NCBI GenBank assembly: GCA_036510575.1 | Contig: DATCDR010000161.1 | Location: 1 to 38,567, forward strand | Length of the DNA stretch: 38,567 nucleotides | Direction: 5' to 3' | From: DATCDR01 sp036510575 | Lineage (GTDB): Bacteria > Actinomycetota > Acidimicrobiia > Acidimicrobiales > Bog-793 | In this document: positions 8,155 to 16,838 of the stretch, piece by piece | How positions within the stretch are numbered: position 1 is the first letter of the stretch | How the letters are laid out: every line of letters starts with the position of its first letter | Notes under the pieces: model-generated | The model's database searches: none | Seen by the model: the letters and a program-made list of their open reading frames with translations, nothing else | What the model was told of the DNA's origin: nothing | Position numbers and translations under genes: made by a program

Positions 8155-9393
8155 TCAGTGCTCGTCGGGCACGTCGCCGACGATCACGCCATTTCCGCTC
8201 GGCCAGTTCACGTAGCGCCACGAGAGGTTCAACAACGCCGACACCCGGTTGCGCCCGCCGAGGAGCGTGACGATGTGGAGCCCGAGCCATGCGAGCCATG
8301 CGATCGTGCCCGTGAGCCGGATGTCTCGGGGCAACTGCACCACGGCAGCGCGTCGGCCGATCGTCGCCATCGTGCCCTTGTCGTGGTAGTGCAGCGACTC
8401 GGTCGCGTCCCCCTCGATCAGTCGTCGGATCTGGAGGCCTGCATGTCGACCGGTCTGGATGGCGGGCTGGGCGAGCTGTGGGAGTGGATCGTCAGAGGTG
8501 ATGGCGACGTCACCGACTGCGAAGACGCGGTCAAGCCCGAAGACCCGAAGATCCTCGCGCACCGCGATGCGGCCGCCACGGCCTTGTGGCAGACCCCAGT
8601 TCTTCACGGCGACGCCGGCAGCCCAGACAGTGAGATTCGCTTCCACCGTCCGTCCGTCTTCGAGGGTGATCTCGTCGTTGCCGACGTGTGAGACCGAGGT
8701 GTTCGTCCAGACTTCGACACCGCGCCGCTCGAGTTGCCGGAGGGTATATCGGCGAAGGTGACTGTCGAAGGGTCCGAGCACCTCAGGGCTCTGCTCAACG
8801 AGGATGACGCGGAAGGTGGCAGGATCGATCTCTGGGTAGAAAGCCCGGAGCCCCGAGTCGCGAAGTTCGGCCAGCGTGCCCGCCATCTCGACGCCGGTCG
8901 GACCTCCACCGATGACCACGATCGTGAAGCTGGCCCCCTTCCCTGCAGCGAAGTCCTCCAGGTGTCCCATCAGCTGGTCGCGCAAGGCCACGGCGTCGCC
9001 TCGGCGGTAGAGCGAGAAGGTGTGTTCGGCTGCTCCTGGAACGCCGAAGAAGTTCACGCTCGACCCCGTGGCCACGATCAGGTAGTCGTAGGGAAGTACC
9101 CCGCCGTCTCGAAGCGTGACCTGTTGGGAATCGGAGTCGATCGTGACCACCTCGCCACGGCGGAAATGGGATCTGTTCTTCCGCGTGAAGGTCCGGATTG
9201 GATACGAGACGTCGCCTGGGTCGATGCCCCCCGTCGCGACTTGGTACAGCAGTGGCTGGAATGTGCTGTAGACGTTGCGATCGACGAGCAGCACGTCTGC
9301 GCCTGATCCTGAGAGTGCCCGCGCGGCCGACAGTCCGGCGAACCCGGCACCGACGATGACAACCTTCGGCGCTGACGACACGCTGGCGAGCAC
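8155..9393 (-). CDS. ndh: Type II NADH dehydrogenase (NDH-2)
   Basis: A 412-residue flavoprotein that passes electrons from NADH to quinone without proton pumping, peripheral on the inner face of the membrane. It has two Rossmann motifs: GAGFAG near residue 15 for FAD and VVIGGGPTGVEMAGTLAEL near residue 162 for NADH. The family motifs YDYLIVATGS, VFAVGDVA (FAD pyrophosphate contact) and AQPAIQTGRHAG are present. The C-terminal segment GTIAWLAWLGLHIVTLLGG is the amphipathic membrane anchor. The start is uncertain: GTG 9393 nearly touches its AAGGAG, while GTG 9381 would give a more typical N-terminus (SSAPKVVIVGAG) with a longer spacing. No partner genes adjoin it. Confidence 0.93.
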   Translation of the reverse strand: MLASVSSAPKVVIVGAGFAGLSAARALSGSGADVLLVDRNVYSTFQPLLYQVATGGIDPGDVSYPIRTFTRKNRSHFRRGEVVTIDSDSQQVTLRDGGVLPYDYLIVATGSSVNFFGVPGAAEHTFSLYRRGDAVALRDQLMGHLEDFAAGKGASFTIVVIGGGPTGVEMAGTLAELRDSGLRAFYPEIDPATFRVILVEQSPEVLGPFDSHLRRYTLRQLERRGVEVWTNTSVSHVGNDEITLEDGRTVEANLTVWAAGVAVKNWGLPQGRGGRIAVREDLRVFGLDRVFAVGDVAITSDDPLPQLAQPAIQTGRHAGLQIRRLIEGDATESLHYHDKGTMATIGRRAAVVQLPRDIRLTGTIAWLAWLGLHIVTLLGGRNRVSALLNLSWRYVNWPSGNGVIVGDVPDEH

Positions 9394-9560
9394 ACTCCTT
9401 GTCTAGTGCAGAACGGCCGGGCTCGAAGGCGGCGTCTTTGCTTCGCCGCCGCGGCCGGGAAGTCGGGTGGAAGCGGGCGGTGGCCTATGCAGCGAAGGTC
9501 CTGGACGGGTCTTCGCGTCGTCGATCACCCATTCGGCGGCCAAGGTGTTAGGAATGACCG

Positions 9561-10520
9561 ATGCGGGAAATGTCGCGCCGGGAGTCGGCTCTCGTCAGGT
9601 CCGCCATCGGCGTGCTCGTCGCTGTCGTCACCGTCGCCTCAGGAATCGTGACGTTCAAGACGGCTCAAGCCTCGGCGTCGACCGCGCCGAAGTACCTGCT
9701 GGCTGTCGGCGACTCGTTGGCAGCTGGCTACCAGCCGACCGACGGTGCCTCCCTCCCCCCGCTTGACCAAGGTTCGGGCTATCGCGATCAGGGATATCCG
9801 GGTAGCTACGCCGCAGATCTGGCGACCTCACGAGGGCTCGCGCTGGTGGACCTCGCGTGTCCGGGCGAGACCACGTCGTCGATGCTCGCGACTCCAGCTC
9901 AGCTCTTGTGCGGGGAGCTCTACAAGGCCGAGTTCGGGGTCACGTCACAGATTTCAGCCGCTGAGTCCTTCTTGTCGCGTCATCGGGGACGCGTCGGGCT
10001 CGTCACGATCGATATCGGTGCGAACGATATCGATCATTGCGTGACTACCTCGAAAGTGAACACGGCCTGCCTCGGGGCAGCTGACCTGGCGGTGGTGAAG
10101 AATCTCGATCGGATACTGACGCTGCTCGTCGCGGCAGTGCACCACTCCGATCCAGGTGCCCGTGTCGTTGGCATGAACTACTACGACCCGTTTCTCGGAC
10201 TTGAGTTTTCTCCAGGCGGCGTAAAGGGCGATGAGCTCGCGCTCGGATCGGTGTTGGCGACCAACGCGTTCAACAGCGAACTCGATGCCACCTTCGCCAA
10301 GTTCGGCGTACCCGCGGTGGACGTCGCCGCCGCCTTCAAGGTGAACGCCCTTACGCCGCTCGTCCGATTCGACGGGAAGACGCTTCCAGAAGATGTCGCC
10401 TCGACGTGCCAGCTCACCTGGATGTGCCCGGTGGCCGCACGTAAGTCGCAAGATATTCACCCGAACGCCGCTGGCTATCGCACAATTGCCGCGGCGTTCG
10501 AACGCCGTCTCGCCGCTTGA
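9561..10520 (+). CDS. Secreted SGNH/GDSL hydrolase
   Basis: A 319-residue exported esterase or lipase-like enzyme. Residues 1-40 form a signal peptide (basic start, core AIGVLVAVVTVASGIV, Ala-rich cleavage area). Block I is VGDSLAAG with the nucleophile Ser at about 52. Block III is IDIGANDIDHC, and block V is DIHPNAAGY with the catalytic Asp-His. Cysteines at LACPGE, LLCGEL, HCVTT, ACLG, TCQL and MCPV suggest disulfides in an extracellular protein. The substrate could be a lipid, an acetylated polysaccharide or an ester; the sequence does not tell. The ATG follows AGGA by 7 nt. Confidence 0.9.
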   Translation: MREMSRRESALVRSAIGVLVAVVTVASGIVTFKTAQASASTAPKYLLAVGDSLAAGYQPTDGASLPPLDQGSGYRDQGYPGSYAADLATSRGLALVDLACPGETTSSMLATPAQLLCGELYKAEFGVTSQISAAESFLSRHRGRVGLVTIDIGANDIDHCVTTSKVNTACLGAADLAVVKNLDRILTLLVAAVHHSDPGARVVGMNYYDPFLGLEFSPGGVKGDELALGSVLATNAFNSELDATFAKFGVPAVDVAAAFKVNALTPLVRFDGKTLPEDVASTCQLTWMCPVAARKSQDIHPNAAGYRTIAAAFERRLAA

Positions 10521-10535
10521 CTCACTTGCCCGCTA

Positions 10536-10554
10536 GCGGCCTCCTCCAGGCCGC
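10536..10554. terminator. Bidirectional hairpin between convergent genes
   Basis: A perfect 7-bp stem (GCGGCCT, 5-nt loop, AGGCCGC) lies 15 bp after the SGNH hydrolase stop and 11 bp before the end of the convergent ThDP-enzyme gene. It lacks a T run but its place and symmetry fit a shared intrinsic terminator. Confidence 0.55.
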
Positions 10555-10565
10555 GAGGTGCATGG

Positions 10566-12197
10566 TTACAACCTGATGATCGAAGGGTCGGCCTGGGTGA
10601 TGATCTCGACCAGCACGGTGCGCCCGGCGCGCACCTCGGCGAGTGCCTTTTCCAGCATCGCTCCGAGATCATCGGGGTCCTCGACGCGAAATGCCGTAGC
10701 GCCGAGCGCGGTCGCAACGTCGGCATAGCTTCCAGAGAGGTGCTTGATGTTGAACAGCTCCTGGGCCACCGGCTGCATCTTCTCGTAGTTGCCCATCTCG
10801 GAGTTGTTGATCACTACGCAGCAGATCGCGATGCCGTGACGAACGCCCGTCTCGAGGTCGAGTCCAGACTGGCCGAACGCGGCATCACCCATCAGGTTGA
10901 CGACGACCTTGTCCGGGCAGGCGAGCTTGGCACCGAGCGCGAGCCCGAGCGACGACCCGAGCGGGGTTGAGTTCCCCCAGCCGAGGTAGCTCCGTGGCCC
11001 GCCGGAGACGTACCAGGCGGCGAGGTGATCGCGAGGGTAACCCGAGTCGTGCGTGATGATTGTCTCCTCCGGGTCGAGCGCGCTCATCAGCTCGGCGACC
11101 ACACGGAGCGGGTTGATCGGCACGGAGGTCGATCCGAGCTTGTCCGACCACGTCGTTAGTGCCTGCTCTCGCATCTGGGCGATTTCGCCTCTAACACCGC
11201 TTGATCGGGAGCTCCGCACGCCCTGGTGGTGCAGCTCGTCGCGGAGCTGGGTGAGGACAAGCCTTGCATCGCCGACGAGCGCGCATGCGAGGGGGTACTC
11301 CATGGCCAGATCATCCGGGTCGTTCGTGCATTGGATCATCTTTTTGCCGGCCGGGATCGTGAAGCTGCCGAGCGTCTTTGAAAGACTCGATCCGATGCTG
11401 AAAATCAGGTCGGCCCCAGGGACGAACGCCTGGATGCCCGGGCTGACGCCGGCGCCTCCAGCGCCGATCGAGAGCGGGTGCCGTTCGGGAAACGCGCTCT
11501 TCGCCGTGTAGGTAGTGGCCACCGGAGCGTCGATGAGCTCCGCGAACTCGACCAGCTGATCGGTAGCTTCTGCCCACAGCACGCCTTGGCCGACGTGGAT
11601 GACCGGTCGCTTCGCGCCAAGCAAGAGCTCGATCGCGCGTGCAACCGCCTCGGGGTCCGCGGCGCTTCGGGTGGACTCGGGCGCGACGTAATCGAATAGG
11701 TCGTCGGAGAACTGCTCGGTCTGCACGTCGCGAGGCATCTCGAGTACGACGGGACCGGGTCGTCCCGAGCGGAGCTTCGCGAATCCTCGACGAAGCTGTT
11801 CGGGGACAGAGGCGGCCGTCTCAAAGCGTGCCGACCACTTTGAGATTGGCCGGTATGCCTCGACTGCGTCGAAGTTCGTGCGGAGCCCGAGCCGGTCACG
11901 GGCAGAGCCGCCGGGCAGGAAGAGCAGTGGGACCGAGTCGGCGTAGGCCTGCGCGATTCCTCCGAAGGCGTGCTCGGCGCCGGGACCGCCCTGGACGAGG
12001 CAGACCCCGATCTGGCGGCCATTTCGCGATCGCGAGTAGGCATCGGCCATGTTGATGACCGAGCGCTCCTCTCTCCCGACGATCGGCTTGATGCCTACCT
12101 CGGCTAGTGAGTCGATCAACGGATTCGAGGGGAAGCAGAACACGAGCTCCACACCCTCACGCCTAAGGACTTCAGCGACTGCTTGACCACCGTTCAT
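10566..12197 (-). CDS. Thiamine-diphosphate-dependent enzyme (acetolactate synthase-like)
   Basis: A 543-residue ThDP enzyme with the usual three domains: N-terminal PYR domain (1-170), central domain (about 190-320) and PP domain (about 370-535). The conserved cofactor-activating Glu is at 44 in REERSVINMADAYSR. The ThDP/Mg motif is GDAAFGQSGLDLETG with INNSEMG after it. LVQGGPGAEHAFGGIAQAYAD is the typical first-domain segment. Enzymes of this family decarboxylate 2-oxoacids and join or release an aldehyde; acetolactate synthase, glyoxylate carboligase and oxalyl-CoA decarboxylase are relatives. No small subunit gene is nearby, so a catabolic or unknown 2-oxoacid reaction is more likely than branched-chain biosynthesis. 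The ATG has AAGGTGG just upstream. The reaction is not assigned. Confidence 0.85.
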   Translation of the reverse strand: MNGGQAVAEVLRREGVELVFCFPSNPLIDSLAEVGIKPIVGREERSVINMADAYSRSRNGRQIGVCLVQGGPGAEHAFGGIAQAYADSVPLLFLPGGSARDRLGLRTNFDAVEAYRPISKWSARFETAASVPEQLRRGFAKLRSGRPGPVVLEMPRDVQTEQFSDDLFDYVAPESTRSAADPEAVARAIELLLGAKRPVIHVGQGVLWAEATDQLVEFAELIDAPVATTYTAKSAFPERHPLSIGAGGAGVSPGIQAFVPGADLIFSIGSSLSKTLGSFTIPAGKKMIQCTNDPDDLAMEYPLACALVGDARLVLTQLRDELHHQGVRSSRSSGVRGEIAQMREQALTTWSDKLGSTSVPINPLRVVAELMSALDPEETIITHDSGYPRDHLAAWYVSGGPRSYLGWGNSTPLGSSLGLALGAKLACPDKVVVNLMGDAAFGQSGLDLETGVRHGIAICCVVINNSEMGNYEKMQPVAQELFNIKHLSGSYADVATALGATAFRVEDPDDLGAMLEKALAEVRAGRTVLVEIITQADPSIIRL

Positions 12198-12420
12198 TGG
12201 GCCACCTTTCCGTAGTTATCTTGCCCGACACGGACGCGAGGCGTCGCCGTGACATGCACAAGCCTCGTGTGGCGATGACCACTTGAGCCCGCCTGGGCAC
12301 GAGAGCATCGAGGTGAGCCGTCCCTTGTTGCCGAGCAGGTGCGCGAGCGGCGACACGATTGTTCATCGGTTCGTCTTCGGGCACTCGTTGTGCTCGGGCA
12401 GTCACGCTCGAAGGGGTCAA

Positions 12421-13755
12421 TCAGATGATCGTGAATGATTGCTCGATCGAGCCCGATCGGCACGAAACTGAAGCTTTCGCAGTTCCTGCGCGCGTGCTCG
12501 GACCGATCTCCCACTGCCAGGTGACGTTGCCGGACTGATTCGCCTGAGCCGGCCCAAGGCCCTTCGATTCACTGCTGTAGCCACTCGGGAGTTGGACCGA
12601 GAGCGCACATGAATCACCTGGCTCGCTCGAATGCGCGACGAGAGAGTCCTCGGCACCTGGTGCGATGGAGCTCCGGAACGAGATGATGCTGACGCCCGAC
12701 ACGCCTTGTGGTGGTGGCGGGGAGGTCGATGGCGCGCCCACCGTCGTTCCGACGGCGAAGTCGGAGGTCACGGCGCGTCGCACAGCTTGGATGGCAGCGA
12801 TCGAGGTCGTGACCACGCCGAGCTCCCGGTTGTAGGAGAGCGATGACGTAGAGAAGTTTTCGCTGCCGATGAACACGGTGCCGGACCGGAGTGAGCAGTC
12901 AACGCAGATCACCTTGGCGTGGACGTAGATCCGCGCCCTCGAGAGCACTCGGACGTGATCGCCGGACTTAGCGAGCTCGGCGAGGGCGCTTGTCCAAGAC
13001 GGAGCCTCGGTCAAGACGATCTCCACGTTGACGCCGCGTCGCGCGGCATCAGCTAGTGCCTGTTCGATCGTCGCGGAGTCCATCTCTTCGTTCTCTACGA
13101 GCAGGCTGGTTCGCGCCGCGGAGATCAGCGCGACGAGCTTCTGCGTGGATCCAGGGCTCCATACCAGTCCGCCGGCTGGGACTCCGGCGCCGGGATTGCC
13201 GCCGAAATCCGAACTGAATGTGGCGGTGATCGCGTCGACGTCGCGTGATGTCGAGTCTGCGACCCAGAAGTCGCGCGTAGTCGCGTACTCCGAGGCGACC
13301 AGGTTCCCGGACCCGATGTAGGCGGTTCGGTCATCGACCACGACGTATTTCGCGTGGAAGATCTGGTTCGATCGTGCCCAGACGACGTGTACTCCGCCGG
13401 CTGAAAGAACCGAGGCCGCAGCAGCGTTCACACTCTTGCCCGAGTACGCGCTGTCAAGGATCACGCGAACGTCGACGCGAGCCCTGGCACGACTAACGAG
13501 CGCTGACTCGGTGATCGGGTCGCGGAGCTCGTAGATAGACATATCGACGCTGTGTCTCGCCGAGTTGATCGCTGCGACCAAGAAACCGTACCCAGCTGCA
13601 GGCTCGGTCCAGACCGCGGCGACGTTCGATGTGCCAGGCGTCGGCGACTCGGCTGCCGCGCCGCCTGCCGCAGCCACTCCAGATCCGAGCAGGCAGACGG
13701 AGACGGCGAGCGAGCAACGAACAAGGAGGTGTCGAGGTCGCTCTCTCGTCGCCAT
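12421..13755 (-). CDS. Secreted phospholipase D-like protein with two HKD motifs
   Basis: A 444-residue exported protein. The N-terminus (MATRERPRHLLVRCSLAVSV, then GSGVAAAGG) is a signal peptide. Two PLD repeats follow: FHAKYVVVDDRTAYIGSGN near residue 145 and VHAKVICVDCSLRSGTVFIG near residue 285, each with His-x-Lys-x4-Asp. After a Ser/Pro linker (SPPPPQG) a C-terminal domain of about 90 residues looks beta-sandwich-like (FRSSIAPG, SGNVTWQWEIG, and the paired Cys in DSCAL and VSCRSG), perhaps a binding domain. The family cuts phosphodiester bonds in phospholipids or nucleic acids; the substrate is unknown. The start at ATG 13755 is chosen for the signal peptide; an upstream in-frame extension is unlikely. 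Confidence 0.85.
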   Translation of the reverse strand: MATRERPRHLLVRCSLAVSVCLLGSGVAAAGGAAAESPTPGTSNVAAVWTEPAAGYGFLVAAINSARHSVDMSIYELRDPITESALVSRARARVDVRVILDSAYSGKSVNAAAASVLSAGGVHVVWARSNQIFHAKYVVVDDRTAYIGSGNLVASEYATTRDFWVADSTSRDVDAITATFSSDFGGNPGAGVPAGGLVWSPGSTQKLVALISAARTSLLVENEEMDSATIEQALADAARRGVNVEIVLTEAPSWTSALAELAKSGDHVRVLSRARIYVHAKVICVDCSLRSGTVFIGSENFSTSSLSYNRELGVVTTSIAAIQAVRRAVTSDFAVGTTVGAPSTSPPPPQGVSGVSIISFRSSIAPGAEDSLVAHSSEPGDSCALSVQLPSGYSSESKGLGPAQANQSGNVTWQWEIGPSTRAGTAKASVSCRSGSIEQSFTII

Positions 13756-13834
13756 CGGTCCCCGGAGCAAGCGCCGTTTGCCTGCGTACCAAGCTGGAGC
13801 CGTGGCCGGTCGCAATTCGCCGACGACGGCTTTT

Positions 13835-14254
13835 CTACGAGGTTCGGTGGAGCGCGATGACGGGGATGACGCGTGTAGTTCTCCGCTCGTAGTCGCCGAA
13901 GGTGGGGAACTTCGCCACCTGGCGGCTGTAGAGCTCGTCGCGCTCCTGCCCGGTCAGGACTTCTGCGCGTACCTCGAAGGTCTCGTCACCAGCTTCCACC
14001 GTCGCCACACCGGCCGCTGCCAGATTCTTGAACCAGTCCGGGTTCTCGGGCGCGCCCTGGTGGGACGCAAAGACGATGAGTCGTTCGCCGTCGGGGAGGT
14101 ACTGCATCGGCGTCACGTACTTACGCCCACTCGAGCGCCCCGCGGTCGTCAGCAATAACAGGTGGGCGTCCTTGAACTTCTCCTCGGCGACCTTTCCGCC
14201 ATTTTTTCGGAATTCCTCGGCGAGTATCCGGTTGCGCTCGTTCTGATCGACCAC
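13835..14254 (-). CDS. F420-dependent nitroreductase-family protein (Ddn/DUF385)
   Basis: A 139-residue protein of the deazaflavin-dependent nitroreductase family, with the split-barrel landmarks LLLLTTAGRSSGRKYVTPM, ERLIVFASHQGAPENPDWF and NLAAAGVATVEAGDE. These proteins use reduced coenzyme F420 to reduce quinones or xenobiotics, mainly in actinobacteria. GTG 14254 is chosen as the start because GGAGG lies 5 nt upstream; a TTG at 14266 would overlap that site. The gene is on the same strand as the PLD-like gene downstream, with about 80 bp between. Confidence 0.88.
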   Translation of the reverse strand: MVDQNERNRILAEEFRKNGGKVAEEKFKDAHLLLLTTAGRSSGRKYVTPMQYLPDGERLIVFASHQGAPENPDWFKNLAAAGVATVEAGDETFEVRAEVLTGQERDELYSRQVAKFPTFGDYERRTTRVIPVIALHRTS

Positions 14255-14345
14255 AGTGACCTCCAAGGTCGTTGCAATTCATTCGAATATCTGGGCGCCT
14301 TCCGCCCGGGCCGACAGCCTAAGCGTCTACGTCGCCACGCCGAGC

Positions 14346-14822
14346 TCACCGGCTGACTGGTTCGCCCGGTCCGAGTGGATGACGCGGTATCCCCGGATCG
14401 GGCGAACCGTCGTTTCGCGTCGGCCGGCCCTGGGCGTCGATAACCCGCCAGCGGCTCGTCCGCATCGTCTGGACACGTCGAGCAATCCCGCGCCCCGACG
14501 CTCGGATCACGAGATGGCGTACTGGGCCGATCATCAACAAGAGACCGAGCGCGTCGCCAACGAACCCAGGTACGCAGATGAGTACTCCGCCAGCGAGGAC
14601 GACCAGTCCGTCGAAGAGCTCTCGCGTCGGTACCTCGCCTCGGGCGAGTCGTTCCTGGGTGTGGACGAGTACTCCGAAACCGACGCGGCGCACCACGAAT
14701 GGTCCGAGCGCGCTGACTCCTATCAGAATTGCCAGAGCCCAGAAGAAGCCGATCTGGTCCGCGACCGCGACAAACGCGGCGATTTCGGCACCGATGACGA
14801 CCAGAACGCCGAAAAAGAACAC
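14346..14822 (-). CDS. fxsA: FxsA-family membrane protein
   Basis: A 158-residue cytoplasmic-membrane protein. Two hydrophobic segments at the start (FFFGVLVVIGAEIAAFVAVA and WALAILIGVSALGPFVV) are followed by a polar stretch with ARGEVPTRELFDGLVVLAGG and a third segment (GFVGDALGLLLMIGPV). This is the FxsA layout; E. coli FxsA modulates phage F exclusion but its normal role is unclear. The C-terminus is short and basic. The GTG start follows a TACCCT box by 5 nt and has no ribosome site, consistent with a leaderless transcript. Confidence 0.82.
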   Translation of the reverse strand: MFFFGVLVVIGAEIAAFVAVADQIGFFWALAILIGVSALGPFVVRRVGFGVLVHTQERLARGEVPTRELFDGLVVLAGGVLICVPGFVGDALGLLLMIGPVRHLVIRASGRGIARRVQTMRTSRWRVIDAQGRPTRNDGSPDPGIPRHPLGPGEPVSR

Positions 14823-14827
14823 ACTTC

Positions 14828-14833
14828 AGGGTA
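14828..14833 (-). promoter_or_regulatory. -10 box of a leaderless promoter for fxsA
   Basis: TACCCT (minus strand) lies 5 nt before the GTG of the FxsA gene, and no Shine-Dalgarno sequence is present. The same hexamer precedes the MFS gene at 24470. The call rests on spacing and motif only. Confidence 0.4.
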
Positions 14834-15019
14834 TCGCCGCATCAAGCATGAGAGACCGCGGTAAATCCTCTGGCGATCACCGGCCGTCTCTGTCGCTTCC
14901 TACGGCGGGCTGCACTCCTCGACTCGACATAGACGAGAACGTCGCTCCCCCAAACGTTCCCTGGCGTGGTTTCATCCGAGCGAGTCCTCGGGTAATGGTC
15001 GCGCCGCTAGTTGGTGTCG

Positions 15020-15955
15020 TTACGCGGCCCTGTCGAGGAAGTAATGGCCCTGATCGAGATCGTCGAGGAGCCCCGGCTGTGAGGGATGCCAGTTGAGCAA
15101 CTCGCGGCTTCTCTCGCTCGAAGCGGGGCTATCCAAGCCCAGGAAACCAGCGAGAAAGCCGAAGTGTTCGCTCGCGTCTTCGGGCGATATGGAGGTAACC
15201 GGTAGGTCAAGGTGTCGTCCTATTACCTCGGCGATCTGGCGGAGTGGGACACCTTCTTCAGCGACTGCGTGCAACGCCGAGCCGGCTGGCGCCTTTTCCA
15301 GCGCCAACTTAAAGAGGTGAGCGACGTCGAGGCGGTGCGTAGCGGGCCACCGGTTGGTACCGTCACCGATGTATCCCGAGACGCCTGTGGCGCGGCCTAC
15401 GCCGACTAAGGCCGCCATGAAGCCGTTGTCGCCGTCGCCGTGACACGTCGGCGGCAGCCGAACGACACAGGAGCGAACGCCCTCGGACGCAAACGAGATC
15501 GTGAGTTGCGCAGTGCCCAGCCGAGTCTGTGGCCCGCCGTGTGGAATGGTCGCGTTTGGCTCGAGCTCACGACCATCTGCTTCGGTTGCCACGCGGCCTG
15601 GGGCGAGTCCGAGCGTTCCCGAAGCGATAAGAAATGGGCGATCCGATCCCGCAAGCACCGCTCCGAATGTCTCAACCACGCGGCGATCCGCGTCTGATGC
15701 GCCTTGGAAGTCTCCAGAGAAGGCCTCGTCGTGCTTGAAGGCCAAGTGGATGACCCCGTCTGCGGCCTCGGCGGCACGTTTCAGAGTGTCGAGGTCGTCG
15801 AGCGTGCCGCGATGCACCTCAACGCCTGCAGCGATGAGAGCGTCCGCCGAGGCGCCAGAGCGCGCAAGACCGCTTACGTGATGGCCAGAACCGATTAGCT
15901 CAGGCACGACTGCGGAGCCGATCCATCCGGACGCTCCGGTGACAAAAACACGCAT
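15020..15955 (-). CDS. NAD(P)-dependent SDR/epimerase-family oxidoreductase
   Basis: A 311-residue extended short-chain dehydrogenase. The Rossmann motif GASGWIG lies at residues 7-13 after the first strand (MRVFVTG). Other family features are GVIHLAFKHDE (the dinucleotide contact region), FLIASGTLGLAPG and VVRLPPTCHG. The usual YxxxK is not obvious; the expected area reads GGPQTRLGTAQL, so catalysis may differ. Such proteins reduce or epimerise sugar or small carbonyl substrates. The ATG at 15955 is preceded by GGAGG at 8 nt. The gene diverges from a TetR repressor with two palindromes between them, so it is probably the repressor's target. Confidence 0.85.
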   Translation of the reverse strand: MRVFVTGASGWIGSAVVPELIGSGHHVSGLARSGASADALIAAGVEVHRGTLDDLDTLKRAAEAADGVIHLAFKHDEAFSGDFQGASDADRRVVETFGAVLAGSDRPFLIASGTLGLAPGRVATEADGRELEPNATIPHGGPQTRLGTAQLTISFASEGVRSCVVRLPPTCHGDGDNGFMAALVGVGRATGVSGYIGDGTNRWPATHRLDVAHLFKLALEKAPAGSALHAVAEEGVPLRQIAEVIGRHLDLPVTSISPEDASEHFGFLAGFLGLDSPASSERSRELLNWHPSQPGLLDDLDQGHYFLDRAA

Positions 15956-16005
15956 GTGCAGGACCTCCCGTAGGTGCCCATCCCAGGTAGTCGCGGGGTG
16001 GGTGA

Positions 16006-16050
16006 TGTCAGTTACTGCCATCACCTTAGCGGTAATGTCAGCCTCTGTCA
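16006..16050. promoter_or_regulatory. Two operator-like palindromes between SDR and TetR genes
   Basis: Two related 15-bp imperfect palindromes of form TGTCAG-N3-CTGnCA occur at 16006-16020 and 16036-16050, 30 bp (about three helical turns) apart. The surrounding bases also repeat (ATGTCAG..., ...CATCAC). The right copy covers the predicted -35 of the TetR gene, and the left copy places TGACA near a -35 for the SDR gene. They are good candidates for the TetR operators. Confidence 0.6.
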
Positions 16051-16064
16051 TCACGGACTACAGT
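16036..16064 (+). promoter_or_regulatory. Promoter of the TetR gene (leaderless)
   Basis: TGTCAG (16036-16041) as -35, a 17-bp spacer and TACAGT (16059-16064) as -10 stand 6 nt before the GTG at 16071. The spacing is ideal for a leaderless transcript. The -35 lies inside the right palindrome, so the repressor would control itself. Confidence 0.5.
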
Positions 16065-16070
16065 CGGGGC

Positions 16071-16637
16071 GTGGCGCGTTGGAAACCAGACAGCCGTGGC
16101 AGGCTCGAGCAAGCGGCGCTCGCGCTCTACGACGAGCGCGGCTTTGAGAGCACCACCGTTGCAGAGATTGCGGCGCGTGCAGGATTGACGGAAAGAACAT
16201 TCTTCAGATACTTCGCTGACAAGCGCGAGGTTCTCTTCGGGGGAGCGAGCGCGTTGCAAGAGCTCCTCGTCACTGCTGTTGTCGCCGCGCCCGCCGATGC
16301 CGCGCCCCTAGCCGCCGTCGGCGGGGCGCTCGAGGCCGCTGGCGCACTTTTACAGCAGCGACGCGAGTTCTCCCGACAGCGCCAGGCGGTAATTGCGTCG
16401 AATGTCGAGCTGCACGAGCGTGAGCTGATCAAGCTCGCCACGCTCGCCGTCGCTCTCGCGGATGCACTGCGAGAACGTGGAGTGAGAGATCCGGCGGCGA
16501 GCCTGACTGCCGAGGCGGGCATCGCGGTCTTTCGAGTCGCGTTTGAGCGTTGGGCAGACAATCCCCACGAGCGCGACCTTCCACAACTGATCCGAGAGTC
16601 CCTAGACGAGCTGCGGGCGGTGACGGCAGTTCAGTGA
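16071..16637 (+). CDS. TetR-family transcriptional regulator
   Basis: A 188-residue TetR-type repressor. The DNA-binding helix-turn-helix is at about residues 25-50 (TTVAEIAARAGLTERTFFRY, then FADKREVLF). The C-terminal ligand domain is all-alpha and unlike others I can name. GTG 16071 is chosen because the protein then begins MARWKPDSRGRL, the usual start for this subgroup, and a TACAGT -10 box stands 6 nt before it; an upstream ATG at 16035 would put the operator inside the coding region. It is divergent from the SDR gene, suggesting it represses that gene until a small molecule binds. The inducer is unknown. Confidence 0.9.
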   Translation: MARWKPDSRGRLEQAALALYDERGFESTTVAEIAARAGLTERTFFRYFADKREVLFGGASALQELLVTAVVAAPADAAPLAAVGGALEAAGALLQQRREFSRQRQAVIASNVELHERELIKLATLAVALADALRERGVRDPAASLTAEAGIAVFRVAFERWADNPHERDLPQLIRESLDELRAVTAVQ

Positions 16638-16694
16638 TCTACCCGATCGCCAGCCAAAAGCCGGAGAGCACGAGCCAAATTGGGTTCAGGATCG

Positions 16695-16727
16695 TGGGCA
16701 CGTCGTGAGCCTCTCACCGTGTGCCCA
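16695..16727 (+). terminator. Long hairpin after the TetR gene
   Basis: TGGGCAC and GTGCCCA form an outer 7-bp stem; GTGAG and CTCAC form an inner 5-bp stem with a 3-nt loop, with a 3x3 internal loop between. It starts 58 bp after the TetR stop. No T run follows, but the symmetry is too long to be chance, so a terminator or other RNA structure is likely. Confidence 0.45.
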
Positions 16728-16838
16728 GTAGTGCGCGGTCTCGCACACGCGACTGCATGCCGACGCTCCCGAATCACCCGATCAAGGGCCCGATGCGCCA
16801 CCACGAGGTTGGCCAGCAGCGGTGGGATACTCACCGGT

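Noticed and set aside
12198..12420. Possible small gene between the ThDP enzyme and the PLD-like gene
   Set aside because: No frame with a ribosome site or protein-like content was found; the region is probably promoter and 5' leader of the ThDP gene.
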